From positions 224,692 to 288,691 of the forward strand of contig NZ_JAGGOJ010000020.1 of assembly GCF_018614575.1 (NCBI RefSeq): a stretch of DNA of 64,000 nucleotides, in the 5' to 3' direction. A model generated the notes under the pieces. That model was not told the DNA's origin and did not search any database. It was given only the letters and a program-made list of their open reading frames with translations. This DNA is from Streptomyces sp. ISL-10. Its GTDB lineage: Bacteria > Actinomycetota > Actinomycetes > Streptomycetales > Streptomycetaceae. The position numbers and the translations under genes were made by a program. The first letter of the stretch is position 1; the number at the start of each line of letters is the position of its first letter. Of this stretch, positions 1 to 8,792 are shown in pieces.

Positions 1-2
1 TA

Positions 3-263
3 CTGGTCGACACCCGCCGGCTGGAGGTCAGCTTCGATGTCATCGGGCGGCTGGAGGAACGCGGCGTTCCGTTCGTCGTCGCGATCAACTCCTTCCCGGA
101 CGCGCCCGATTACCCGCTCGAGGAGCTGCGAGCCGCGCTGGATCTGCCGGAGGCCGTGCCGATCGTGCTGTGCGACGCGCGGGAGCGCGCGTCCAGCCGG
201 GACGTCCTGATGGCGCTGATGCGCTACCTGCAGTTCCTGGCCCAGGCGCAGGCGGCGTCGTGA
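3..263 (+). CDS. cvnD: Conservon Ras-like GTPase CvnD, C-terminal part
   Basis: This is the last 86 codons of a gene that begins outside the window. The frame reads through an INSFPDAP segment, the conservon counterpart of the NKxD base-recognition motif, and a later VLCDARERAS segment typical of the end of CvnD G domains. It ends in a helix followed by TGA at 261-263. In the family, CvnD is the small GTPase of the CvnA (sensor kinase-like), CvnB (roadblock), CvnC, CvnD membrane-associated complex, which resembles a G-protein relay. The P-loop lies off the left edge and cannot be checked. The terpene synthase that follows fits the known habit of conservons to sit beside P450 and terpene cyclase genes. 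Confidence 0.8.
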   Translation: MVDTRRLEVSFDVIGRLEERGVPFVVAINSFPDAPDYPLEELRAALDLPEAVPIVLCDARERASSRDVLMALMRYLQFLAQAQAAS

Positions 264-482
264 CCCGGTCACCGGCTCCGGCAGCCGGAGCCGGTGGCGG
301 AGGCCGTGCCGCACCTTCCGGCCAGCGTTGGCCCGTTGCGTACCGCTCTGCCGGGGATTGGTCCTATTGGATCAGCCAATCCGGCTGAGTACGATGCCGC
401 CTAGATGATCACTCTGAGGTGCAAGTTGCGCGTGTGACAACGAAGTTGACGCGCCGCACCCGCATCGAGAGGCAGGCCGCAC

Positions 483-1577
483 GTGGAGTCCGAGCTGACC
501 GTCCCCCCGATCTTCTCGCCCCTTCCACCGGCGATACACCCGCAGCACGCGGACATAGACGTCCAGACGGCGGCCTGGGCCGAGACGTACCGCATCGGCT
601 CCGAGGCGCTGCGCGCCAAGCTGGTGGTGCAGGACATCGGCACGTTCTCGGCGCGGATCCTGCCCGAGGGCCGCGAGGAGGTCGTCTCCCTCCTCGCGGA
701 CTTCGTGCTGTGGCTCTTCGGTGTGGACGACGGCCACTGCGAAGAGGGCGAACTCGGGCACCGGCCCGGTGATCTGGCCGGCCTGCTGCACCGGCTGATC
801 CGGGTGGCACAGAACCCCGAGGCGCCGATGATGCAGGACGACCCGCTGGCCGCGGGCCTGCGGGACCTGCGGATGCGCGTGGACCGCTACGGCACGGCGG
901 GCCAGACGGCCCGCTGGGTGGACGCCCTGCGGGAGTACTTCTTCTCGGTGGTGTGGGAGGCGGCGCACCGCCGCGCCGGCACCGTGCCCGACCTCAACGA
1001 CTACACGCTGATGCGGCTCTACGACGGGGCGACCTCGGTGGTGCTCCCGATGCTGGAGATGGGGTACGGCTACGAGCTCCAGCCGCACGAGCGGGACCGC
1101 CCCGCGGTGCGCGCCGCGACCGAGATGGCGTCGTTCATCATCGCCTGGGACAACGACATCTTCTCCCACCACAGGGAGCGCAGAACCCCCGGCTACTACC
1201 TCAACGCCCTGCGTGTGCTGGAGCGGCAGGGCATGAGCACCGAGCAGGCGCTCAAGGCCGCGATAGCGCAGCGGGACCGGGTGATGTGCCTGTACACGCG
1301 CCTGTCCGAGCAGCTGTCCGAGCAGGGCAGCCCCCAGCTGCGGCAGTACCTGCGGAGCCTGTCCAGCTTCATCCGCGGGGCCCAGGACTGGGGCGTCAGC
1401 TCCGTGCGCCACACCACCCCCGACGACCCGGCGAACCTTCCGCCCGTCTTCAGCGACACCCCGACCGACGACCGCCACGAGCCGCTGGACATCCCCGCCG
1501 TCGCCTGGTGGTGGGACCTCGTGCCCGGCCCCCTCACCCCTTCGGTGCCTGGCCGGCAGGCTCCGCACCTCGCGTAG
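483..1577 (+). CDS. Class I terpene synthase (sesquiterpene cyclase-like)
   Basis: 364 aa, the usual length of bacterial class I terpene cyclases, which ionise a prenyl diphosphate and cyclise the cation. The GTG start at 483 has GAGAGG about 10 nt upstream. The Mg-binding aspartate motif is DDGHCEE near residue 82 (DDxxxE type). The NSE triad is NDIFSHHRE near residue 222. The C-terminal Arg-Tyr pair that normally closes over the diphosphate appears as Arg-His in SSVRHTTP. The gene follows cvnD by 219 nt and precedes a P450 remnant, so it may once have been a conservon-cyclase-P450 unit. The product cannot be predicted from sequence alone. It is probably active because both metal motifs are intact. 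Confidence 0.85.
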   Translation: MESELTVPPIFSPLPPAIHPQHADIDVQTAAWAETYRIGSEALRAKLVVQDIGTFSARILPEGREEVVSLLADFVLWLFGVDDGHCEEGELGHRPGDLAGLLHRLIRVAQNPEAPMMQDDPLAAGLRDLRMRVDRYGTAGQTARWVDALREYFFSVVWEAAHRRAGTVPDLNDYTLMRLYDGATSVVLPMLEMGYGYELQPHERDRPAVRAATEMASFIIAWDNDIFSHHRERRTPGYYLNALRVLERQGMSTEQALKAAIAQRDRVMCLYTRLSEQLSEQGSPQLRQYLRSLSSFIRGAQDWGVSSVRHTTPDDPANLPPVFSDTPTDDRHEPLDIPAVAWWWDLVPGPLTPSVPGRQAPHLA

Positions 1578-1605
1578 AGCCGGCATCACAGCCGTACCGA
1601 GGAAA

Positions 1606-1764
1606 GGTTTCTCCGGTGTCGGTCGGAGCCGGCTGCGCCCCCTCGCGGGCGACGGACTGGCGACGGCGGGCGGCGAGGTGCGCCGACGGCACCGCCGGCT
1701 CATCCAGCCGATGTTCCACCCGCCGCGGATCACGCCGGTGACGGTGACGCCCCGGGACGCGTGA
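1606..1764 (+). pseudogene. Cytochrome P450 N-terminal fragment
   Basis: In one frame the sequence reads GDGLATAGGEVRRRHRRL followed by IQPMFHP and then a stop at 1762-1764. This matches the conserved B'-C helix region of actinobacterial P450s (G-x-G-L-x-T-x-x-G-x-x-W-R-R-x-R-R-L-x-Q-P-x-F). There is no start codon in a proper context, no I helix, no ExxR and no heme Cys. It is therefore a relic of a gene that lay downstream of the terpene synthase. Such a P450 would have oxidised the terpene, as seen in other terpene clusters; that link is inference. Confidence 0.6.
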
Positions 1765-1806
1765 CAGACCGGCCGCGGGGCGGGCGGCGGGGCGACCCGC
1801 TGTGGC

Positions 1807-2462
1807 TCACGGGTCACACAGCGACGATCTCCACCGCCCGCTCCAGGCCCTTGAAGGCGTCCGGATTCCGCAGGTCGAAACACTGGCGCGTGCACAGCGG
1901 CCCGCCGACGCCGAGGCGGACTTCGACGCCGTCCCCTTCACCGGTGGCGACCTCGCGCAGCGCGCCCGGCACCCGTGAGATTCCCGGCGCCGTCTGCGAG
2001 CCGCGTCGGACCGCCGCGAGGACATGGCGGCGGGCTGGTCGTCGGCGAGGACGCGCATCACCACGCCCTCGCGCCGCGCCGCCGCCACGCGCGGGACCAG
2101 CGCGATGCCCATGCCCGCCGCGACCATCGCGAGGATGGCCGTCCAGTCATGGCCGTCCAGCCCGCCGCGCTGTGCGCCTGTTCGGGAACGAAGCCGGCGC
2201 TCTCGCAGGCCGCGATCGTGGTCTCGGACCAGGGGCCGCTGCCGCCGAAGATCCAGGGCTCGTCCGCCAGGTCCGCCAGATCCGCCAGCGGCCTGCACCG
2301 GCGGCACGGTGTCGTGCAGGGCCCGCGAGGTGACGAAGCTGCCGGACCGCACGACGGTCGCCAGCGCGGCGAACGGCAGCCCGGAACCCGCGGCCCGCCT
2401 GCCCCGTGTCGCGGGGGTCGTCCTGCCGGTGCGGACGCGGTCCGCGGCCGTCACGGTCATCC
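1807..2462 (-). pseudogene. Decayed LysR-family regulator (substrate-binding domain)
   Basis: Three reading frames together rebuild a LysR effector domain. FAALATVVRSGSFV comes first, then LADEPWIFGGSGPWSE with SAGFVPEQAHS in a second frame. AILAMVAAGMGIALVPR returns in the first frame, and HVLAAVRRGSQTAPGIS with ALREVATGE follows in a third. At least three frameshifts separate the pieces and no helix-turn-helix region is visible upstream. No intact ORF covers the domain. The gene is dead. Together with the P450 fragment it marks a degraded 0.9-kb zone between the terpene synthase and the conserved malQ region. Confidence 0.65.
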
Positions 2463-2585
2463 TGTGCCTCCCTGGGAGGCGGGTGGCGCTCCACCGTCGC
2501 TCCGGAAAACCGCTCAGGTCCATCGAATACCTTCGACGATTCCTTTGAACAGATCCGAATGGTCGCCGGGAGGCGGCACAGCAAA

Positions 2586-2619
2586 AGGCGCCCCGGACGC
2601 GGGAGCGTCCGGGGCGCCT
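2586..2619 (-). terminator. Rho-independent terminator after the malQ-side unit
   Basis: A perfect 15-bp GC-rich stem (2586-2600 with 2605-2619) closes a 4-nt loop. On the minus strand it is followed by TTTT, 24 nt past the stop of the small membrane protein gene. It should end the leftward malQ and small-ORF transcript. Confidence 0.85.
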
Positions 2620-2642
2620 CGAAGGCTGGGGTCAGGGCAGGG

Positions 2643-2873
2643 TCAGCTCTGCTTCCTGGACTTGTCGAGCACCATCACCAGGCCGGCGATCACCACGAAA
2701 AGGGCGATCGGTGCCACGACATACAGGCCGAGGGTCTCGGCCACGCTCAGGCCGGCACCCGGGTCGTCGCCGTCGTCCGGGGTGAGCGCAAGCGCGGGGG
2801 ACGACATCAGCAGCATCATCAGCGTCGTACCGGCTGCGACGGCGCCGGCGCGCAAGGCGTTCTTCTTGTCCAC
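2643..2873 (-). CDS. Small membrane protein, conserved type, function unknown
   Basis: 76 aa. An N-terminal signal or first membrane helix ends near ALALTP (residues 9-30). A short acidic loop (DDGDDPG) follows, then a second helix (about residues 48-69, LYVVAPIALFVVIAGLVMVL) and a basic tail DKSRKQS. This topology predicts a bitopic or hairpin inner-membrane protein with a cytoplasmic basic end. The start is 23 nt downstream of the malQ stop and shares its direction, so co-transcription is likely; a strong terminator follows. I do not recognise a function. Confidence 0.75.
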   Translation of the reverse strand: MDKKNALRAGAVAAGTTLMMLLMSSPALALTPDDGDDPGAGLSVAETLGLYVVAPIALFVVIAGLVMVLDKSRKQS

Positions 2874-2896
2874 GGTGCCAACGTAGCGAACGCCCG

Positions 2897-5278
2897 TCAG
2901 GGTCGCGCGCCCGGGGGTGCCGTAGAGGAGCCGTCGCCGCCCCGCGCGCTTGCGAAGACCGTCATGAACCGGTGCAGCCGGGGAGATGCTGCAAGATCCT
3001 CCAGGGCCGTGGGCCGGCCCTCGCCGTCCGCGACCGGAAGCCGCCAGTTCGGGTACTCGTCCCAGGTGCCCGGCAGGTTCTGCGGGCGGAGGTCGCCGAT
3101 CGCGTCAGGCAGCCACACCCCGACCATGCGCGCCGGCGTGTGCAGCAGGAAGCGGTAGACCGCCCGGATCCCCGCCTCCTCGTCCCCGCCGCCTTCGGGG
3201 AGCAGGCCCAGGCGCTCCAGCAGGCCCAGCCACTCCTGCACATCGGCCGTGTCCTCCGTGCGTTCCTGCTCCAGGCCGCGGGTGAGCAGACCGAGCCGGT
3301 GGCGCAGCTCCACATGGCCGCCGCTGAGCCGGGCCGCGGTGGACGGCAGATCGTGCGTGGTGGCGGTGGCGACGCACCCCTCCCGCCAGCTCTCCGGCGG
3401 CAGCGGCCGGCCGCTGCCCGCCCAGTCGCGCTCGAACCACAGCACGGAGGTGCCCAGCACACCGCGGTCCGCGAGCGCCTCCCGCACGCCCGGCTCGACC
3501 GTCCCGAGGTCCTCTCCTATGACGACGGCGCCCGCGCGGTGCGCCTCCAGGACGAGGACCGCCAGCATCGCCTCGGCGTCGTAGCGGACGTACGTGCCCT
3601 CGGTGGGCGGGGCGCCCTGCGGCACCCACCACAGCCGGAAAAGGCCCATCACATGGTCGATGCGCAGTGCGCCGGCGTTGCGCAGGATGCCGCGCAGCAG
3701 GCCCCGGTACGGGGCGAACGCGGAGGCGGCCAGCGCGTCGGGGCGCCACGGCGGCAGTCCCCAGTCCTGGCCTCGGGCGTTGAACGCGTCAGGTGGTGCG
3801 CCGACCGACATTCCGGCCGCGAAGACGGCCTGCTGGGCCCACGCGTCGGCCCCGCCGGGGTGCACGCCGACGGCGAGGTCGTGCACGACGCCCACGCCCA
3901 TGCCCGCCTCGCGGGCCGCCCGGCCCGCCGCTGCCAGCTGTTCGTCGGTCAGCCACACGAGACGGCTGTGGAAGTCGACCCGGTCCATCAGCTCGCTCTT
4001 CGCCCGCGCGGTCTCGGACGAACGGGGGTCGCGCAGCGCGGCCGGCCAGCTGTGCCACTCGGAGCCGTGCACCTCGGCGAGCGCGCACCAGGTCGCGTGG
4101 TCCTCCAGGGCCGGGCCCTGCTCGGCCAGGAAGTCGCAGTAGGCGGCGTGGCGCCCGGGTCCGAGCGGGACCGTGTGCAGGATCTCCAGGGCCTCGCGCT
4201 TGAGCTCCCACACGGCGTCCCGGTCGATCAGCGCGCCCTTGCCGAGGACGGACTCACGCAGCTCGGCCGCCTTCTCGCGCAGTTCCTCAAGCCGTGCGCG
4301 CTGCGCCGGGTGCGCGTACGCGTACTCCGGGACGTCCTCCACGCGCAGATGGACCGGGTCGGGGAAGCGGCGCGACGAAGGGCGGTAGGGGGACGGATCG
4401 GTGGGGGCGCCCGGAACCGCCGCGTGCAGCGGATTCACCTGGACGAAGGACGCGCCCAGCGCCCGGCCCGACCAGGCGGCAAGCTCGGCGAGGTCTCCCA
4501 GGTCGCCCATGCCCCAGGAGCGGGCGGACAGCAGGGAGTACAGCTGGACCAGGAAGCCGTAGGAGCGGCCCTGCGGCCGTGGCACCTCGCCGGGCGCGAC
4601 GACGAGGGTCGCGTCGGCGGTGCGGCCGCCGGGAGCCTCCGCACGCAGCCGGTGCACTCCGGTCGGCAGCTCGCCCCAGCCGGTCTCCGCGGGGGCGTGA
4701 GCGCTCGCGGTCTCCGGAGGAGCGCTCGCCACCTCCGCCGGGGCCGGAGCGCCTGCCACCTCCGCCGGGGCCGGAGCGCCTGGGGCCTCCATCGGGGCCG
4801 GAGCGCCTGCGGCCTCCATCGGGGCCGGAGCGCCTGCGGCCTTCACAGGGGCCGGAGCGTTTGCGGTCTCCGCCGGGGCAGCCGGACCCGGCGCACTGCC
4901 GGGCGCCCGGAACGAGGCGGGAGCGCTTGCCGGCGTGGGCGCCACCCGTCGCGCGCCCGGTGGCGAAAGGCGCATGTCGTGCCCCTGCTCCGTCGTCACG
5001 CGCAGCACGGTGCCTGCGGGCAAGGCGCCGAGGGCGGCGGGGAGACGGGGTCCACCGGGCTCCTGCCAGACGACCGCGGTGGACGGCAGCAGGCGCGAGG
5101 CCGCGGCGCGGTCCGCGCGGTCCAGGGCGGCACCGATCGCATGCGGGGTGGACGCGTCGACACCGAGCGAGGCCAGGACGGCGACGACGGTGGCCTCGGG
5201 GACCACCACAGTGACGCCCTCGGAGGGCTCGAAGGTGGTCGCGACTCCATGCAGCGCGGCGAGCCGGGCAAGGCCCAT
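2897..5278 (-). CDS. malQ: 4-alpha-glucanotransferase (amylomaltase, GH77)
   Basis: 793 aa. MalQ transfers maltosyl and longer glucans between maltodextrins in the cytosol. The GH77 signatures are visible: GALRIDHVMGLFRLWWVP with the nucleophile Asp, VVIGEDLGTVEP with the acid/base Glu, and TTHDLPSTA with the stabilising Asp. The start ATG at 5278 has AAGGAG 7 nt upstream; a longer upstream frame lacks a ribosome site. An N-terminal extra domain (residues 1-105), common in actinobacterial MalQ, is joined to the core by a Pro/Ala linker. That linker contains five 9-residue repeats (GAPAPMEAA type, residues 140-184, DNA about 4727-4861). The repeats look recent and should not disturb catalysis. 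Confidence 0.95.
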   Translation of the reverse strand: MGLARLAALHGVATTFEPSEGVTVVVPEATVVAVLASLGVDASTPHAIGAALDRADRAAASRLLPSTAVVWQEPGGPRLPAALGALPAGTVLRVTTEQGHDMRLSPPGARRVAPTPASAPASFRAPGSAPGPAAPAETANAPAPVKAAGAPAPMEAAGAPAPMEAPGAPAPAEVAGAPAPAEVASAPPETASAHAPAETGWGELPTGVHRLRAEAPGGRTADATLVVAPGEVPRPQGRSYGFLVQLYSLLSARSWGMGDLGDLAELAAWSGRALGASFVQVNPLHAAVPGAPTDPSPYRPSSRRFPDPVHLRVEDVPEYAYAHPAQRARLEELREKAAELRESVLGKGALIDRDAVWELKREALEILHTVPLGPGRHAAYCDFLAEQGPALEDHATWCALAEVHGSEWHSWPAALRDPRSSETARAKSELMDRVDFHSRLVWLTDEQLAAAGRAAREAGMGVGVVHDLAVGVHPGGADAWAQQAVFAAGMSVGAPPDAFNARGQDWGLPPWRPDALAASAFAPYRGLLRGILRNAGALRIDHVMGLFRLWWVPQGAPPTEGTYVRYDAEAMLAVLVLEAHRAGAVVIGEDLGTVEPGVREALADRGVLGTSVLWFERDWAGSGRPLPPESWREGCVATATTHDLPSTAARLSGGHVELRHRLGLLTRGLEQERTEDTADVQEWLGLLERLGLLPEGGGDEEAGIRAVYRFLLHTPARMVGVWLPDAIGDLRPQNLPGTWDEYPNWRLPVADGEGRPTALEDLAASPRLHRFMTVFASARGGDGSSTAPPGARP

Positions 5279-5288
5279 GCGGACTCCT

Positions 5289-5558
5289 TCAGACCCCTGG
5301 TGACTCCGCGCCGCCCGCCGTGCCGTGGGCGGTCGGCTCACTGGTCAGGGGCGCGATGTCGGCGAGCGGGGGCTCGCTGGTGAGAGGGGCGGCGTGAGCG
5401 AGCGGCGGCTCGCTCGTGAGCGGAACGTCGTGGGCGGGCCGCAGCTCGCCGGTGAACTGTGCCTCAGGGGCGAGCGGGCATTCTGCGGGGGCATGCGCCG
5501 ACTGCGCCGGGACCTGTTTGGACAGGGCGGAGAGCAGCAGATGAGCGGATGCGGCCAC
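5289..5558 (-). CDS. Possible small repeat protein upstream of malQ
   Basis: 89 codons from a GTG at 5558 with GGAG 8 nt upstream. The stop at 5289 lies 10 nt before the malQ start, so the two could be translationally coupled. The product would have a short hydrophobic start (AASAHLLLSAL) and then about three copies of a 12-residue motif, PLTSEPPLAHAA and variants (36-bp DNA repeats around 5295-5420). No known domain is seen. The ordered position and ribosome site favour a real gene. The low complexity and lack of recognised homologues argue against it. Confidence 0.35.
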   Translation of the reverse strand: MAASAHLLLSALSKQVPAQSAHAPAECPLAPEAQFTGELRPAHDVPLTSEPPLAHAAPLTSEPPLADIAPLTSEPTAHGTAGGAESPGV

Positions 5559-5708
5559 GGTAATCACTCCAAGCGGGTGTGAACGGGCGTGAACGGGTCA
5601 CAGCAGCCCTACCCCGTCGGCACGATCGCAGACGTACACGATCGGCCAACGTGTTCCGGGTCACATCATGTTTCGCGTCCGGCCGCCTGCTCCGGCGACG
5701 CGCTGGCG

Positions 5709-5750
5709 ATCCGCGCCGGCGGTCCGCGAATCCGCGCCGGCGGTCCGCGA
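5709..5750. repeat. Two exact 21-bp tandem copies in the 5' region of the GH84 gene
   Basis: Positions 5709-5729 and 5730-5750 are identical 21-mers beginning ATCCGCGCCGG. They sit in the 318-nt gap between the divergent small ORF and the GH84 gene, about 130 nt before the GH84 start. The gap must hold promoters for both directions. No clear -35/-10 pair could be picked. Confidence 0.9.
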
Positions 5751-5876
5751 ACTCGCCCCGATCGTCCACCACACCAGGCAAAAGGCACACAACGGCCATG
5801 CGCATTGACACTCCGGCGGTGGGGTGGTGGGCTCGAAACCGACCGAACGGCAGGGGAGATCCGAGGGGAGACCGGC

Positions 5877-8792
5877 GTGCGGCTCGCGGGCGGAAGACGT
5901 ACAGCGGCGGCCGTCGCCGTCGCCGTCATCGGCGGTCTGCTCGGAGGTGCGCCGGGAGCCGTCGCCGCCCCCGCGGACCCCGGCACCCCGGCGGGTTCGG
6001 CGCAGGACCCCGAGGGCACGGCCGCGGCGCCTTCCGTGTGGCCGCGCCCGCAGTCGCTGCGCACCACCGGCGGTGCCGTCGCGCTGGGCGACGAGGCGAC
6101 GCTCGTCGCGGACCCGGCGGCCGACCCCTATGCGATCGGGCTGCTGAAGGACCTGTTGCGCGAGGCCGGCGTGCGGACGGTGCACACCGAACTGCCCGGC
6201 CGCGGGCCCGTGTTCCGCATCGGCGGCACAGGCGCGCAGGACGCACTGCGCGCCCTGCGCGCCGCGGAGCGCGCCGATCTGCCCTCGGGCGGCTACCGCC
6301 TGGCGGTGGGCCGCGTCGGCGGACGCGACACGGTCGCCCTCGACGGCGTGGGCGGCGACGGCCTGTTCCACGGTGTGCAGACGCTGCGGCAGCTCATGAC
6401 GGACGGCCGCGTTACGGGCGTCGCCGTGCGCGACTGGCCCGGAACGGCCCTGCGTGGCCTGACGGAGGGCTTCTACGGCCAACCGTGGTCGCACGAGCAG
6501 CGGCTCGCGCAGCTCGACTTCATGGGACGCACCAAGCAGAACCGCTATCTGTACGCCCCCGGCGACGACCCCTACCGGCAAGCGATGTGGCACGAGCCGT
6601 ACCCGGCGGCGCAGCGCGCGGAGTTCCGCGCGCTGGCCGAGCGCGCCCGGCGCAACCACGTCACGCTCGCCTGGGCCGTGGCTCCCGCGCAGTCGATGTG
6701 CCTGGCCGACGACGGGGACGTACGGAAGCTGACCCGCAAGATCGACGCGATGTGGGCCCTCGGAGTACGCGCCTTCCAGCTGCAGTTCCAGGACGTGAGC
6801 TACAGCGAGTGGCACTGCGAGAAGGACGCGGAGCGGTACGGCTCGGGTCCCGAGGCCGCGGCCAGGGCCCAGGCACACGTCGCGGGGGCCGTCGCGCGGC
6901 ACCTGGCGGACCGTCACCCCGGTGCCGAGGCGCTGTCGGTGATGCCGACCGAGTTCTATCAGGAGGGCGCCACGGAGTACCGCACGGCGCTCGCCAGGGA
7001 GCTCGACGGGGGCGTGCGGGTGGCGTGGACGGGCGTCGGAGTCGTACCGCGCACGATCACCGGGCGCGAACTGGCGGGCGCGCGCGAGGCGTTCGACCAC
7101 CATCCGCTGGTCACGATGGACAACTACCCGGTCAACGACTACGCACAGGACCGGATATTCCTCGGCCCGTACACCGGCCGGGAGCCCGCGGTCGCGACGG
7201 GCTCGGCGGCTCTGCTGGCCAACGCGATGGAGCAGGCGTCCGCCTCCCGCATCCCGCTGTTCACCACCGCCGACTACGCCTGGAACCCGAAGGCGTACCG
7301 CCCTGAGCAGTCCTGGCAGGCCGCGCTGGACGACCTGGCGGGCGGCGACGCGCGGACGCGCGAGGCGCTGGCCGCGCTGGCCGGGAACGACTCCTCGTCG
7401 ATCCTCAGCCCCGACGGCGAGTCGGCGTATCTGCGGCCGCTCATGGAGGAGTTCTGGCGCTCGCGCACCACGACGGACGCCAGGACGCGGGAGCGGGCGG
7501 CGGCGGCGCTGCGCGCCGCTTTCACGGTGATGCGCCAGTCGCCCGAGCGGCTGCGACACACGGCCGAGGGGTCTCTCGCCGCGGAGGTGCGGCCGTGGCT
7601 GGACCAGCTGGCCCGTTACGGCCGGGCCGGCGAGCTGGCGGTCGACATGCTCGCGGCGCAGGCGCGCGGGGACGGGCAGGCGGCCTGGCAGGCGTCGCTG
7701 GACCTGGAGACGCAGCAGAAGTCGCTGCGGGCGAGCAGGGCCACCGTCGGCAAGGACGTGCTCGGCCCGTTCGTGGAGCGCGCGGTGAAGGAGTCGCGGA
7801 TGTGGACGGGCGCCGACCGCGCCCGGGCCGGCGAGGACACCGTATGGCTGGAGCGGCCGCGTCCGATGACCGCGGTGACGACGATGACCGAGCCCACCGA
7901 CTCCCCGCGCGGGCGTCTGGAGGCGCATGTGCCGGGCGAGGGCTGGCGAGTGCTGGCGCCGCTGTCGGCCGGGGGCTGGACGCAGACGGACGCCAAGGGT
8001 CTGAAGGTGGACGCGCTGCGGGTGTCGCCGGACGGCGACGAGCCGATTCCGGTCCGTTCGGTGGTGCCGTGGTTCGCGGACGATCCGGCGGCGGGACTCG
8101 ACCTCGTGCGCACCCAGACCAGTGCCGAGATCGGCGGCGCGCCGCAGCGCGCGGGGGTCCGGCTGACGGCGCAGCGGCCTGGCGAGGTGCGCGGCGCGCT
8201 CACCGCGAAGGCGCCGGCGGGCATCGAGGTGAAGGTGCCGAAGGAGACGACGGTCCCGCGCGGGGTGCGGACCACCGTGCCGGTGGAGGTCACGGTCCCC
8301 GAGGACACGCCTGCGGGCGAGTACCAGGTGCCGTTGTCCTTCGCCGGGCAGGAGAGCACGCTGACGGTGCGCGCGTTCCCGAAGACGGGCGCCACGGACC
8401 TCGCGCGCGTCGAGGGCGTCCGCGCCACCTCGTCCGGCGACGAGACCGCGGACTACCCGGCCGCGGCGGCCGTCGACGGCGACCCGCTGAGCCGCTGGTC
8501 GTCCGCTCTGGGCCCGACGGCCTGGTGGCAGCTGGAGCTGCCGCGGCCGGAACGGGTGGGCCTGGTGGTGCTGCACTGGCAGGAGGCGTACGCGACGAAG
8601 TACCGCGTACAGGTCTCGTCCGACGGCCGGATCTGGCGCACGGCGGCGACGGTCACGGACGGCAGGGGCGGTCGCGAGTCGGTCCGCATGGACGCCAGGG
8701 ACACCCGCTTCGTCCGCGTCCAGGGCGACGAACGTGTCACCGAGTTCGGGTACTCGCTGTTCTCGGTGGAGGCGTACCCGGTCGCGGAGTGA
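5877..8792 (+). CDS. Secreted GH84 beta-N-acetylglucosaminidase with C-terminal F5/8-type module
   Basis: 971 aa from GTG 5877, with GAGGGGAG 6 nt upstream. The longer frame has no ribosome site and the chosen start gives a clean signal peptide (AAAVAVAVIGGLLGG...AVAA). Order: signal peptide; an N-terminal hexosaminidase-like domain to about residue 175; the GH84 barrel (RGLTEGFYGQPWS, about 180-490) with FQLQFQDVSYSEWHC at residues 300-314; a helical region; an NPCBM/NEW3-like beta segment; and a discoidin-type (F5/8C) module (AAAVDGDPLSRWSS to the end). The family removes terminal beta-GlcNAc or O-GlcNAc and includes so-called hyaluronidases. The usual Asp-Asp catalytic pair reads Gln305-Asp306 here. 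A 41-bp tandem repeat begins inside the last codons. Confidence 0.85.
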   Translation: MRLAGGRRTAAAVAVAVIGGLLGGAPGAVAAPADPGTPAGSAQDPEGTAAAPSVWPRPQSLRTTGGAVALGDEATLVADPAADPYAIGLLKDLLREAGVRTVHTELPGRGPVFRIGGTGAQDALRALRAAERADLPSGGYRLAVGRVGGRDTVALDGVGGDGLFHGVQTLRQLMTDGRVTGVAVRDWPGTALRGLTEGFYGQPWSHEQRLAQLDFMGRTKQNRYLYAPGDDPYRQAMWHEPYPAAQRAEFRALAERARRNHVTLAWAVAPAQSMCLADDGDVRKLTRKIDAMWALGVRAFQLQFQDVSYSEWHCEKDAERYGSGPEAAARAQAHVAGAVARHLADRHPGAEALSVMPTEFYQEGATEYRTALARELDGGVRVAWTGVGVVPRTITGRELAGAREAFDHHPLVTMDNYPVNDYAQDRIFLGPYTGREPAVATGSAALLANAMEQASASRIPLFTTADYAWNPKAYRPEQSWQAALDDLAGGDARTREALAALAGNDSSSILSPDGESAYLRPLMEEFWRSRTTTDARTRERAAAALRAAFTVMRQSPERLRHTAEGSLAAEVRPWLDQLARYGRAGELAVDMLAAQARGDGQAAWQASLDLETQQKSLRASRATVGKDVLGPFVERAVKESRMWTGADRARAGEDTVWLERPRPMTAVTTMTEPTDSPRGRLEAHVPGEGWRVLAPLSAGGWTQTDAKGLKVDALRVSPDGDEPIPVRSVVPWFADDPAAGLDLVRTQTSAEIGGAPQRAGVRLTAQRPGEVRGALTAKAPAGIEVKVPKETTVPRGVRTTVPVEVTVPEDTPAGEYQVPLSFAGQESTLTVRAFPKTGATDLARVEGVRATSSGDETADYPAAAAVDGDPLSRWSSALGPTAWWQLELPRPERVGLVVLHWQEAYATKYRVQVSSDGRIWRTAATVTDGRGGRESVRMDARDTRFVRVQGDERVTEFGYSLFSVEAYPVAE

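Noticed and set aside
1601..1616. Second CsnR-like operator
   Set aside because: GGAAAGGTTTCTCC is an imperfect match outside any promoter of the csn genes.
2972..5383. 803-codon plus-strand open frame
   Set aside because: Antisense of malQ; no start context or domain.
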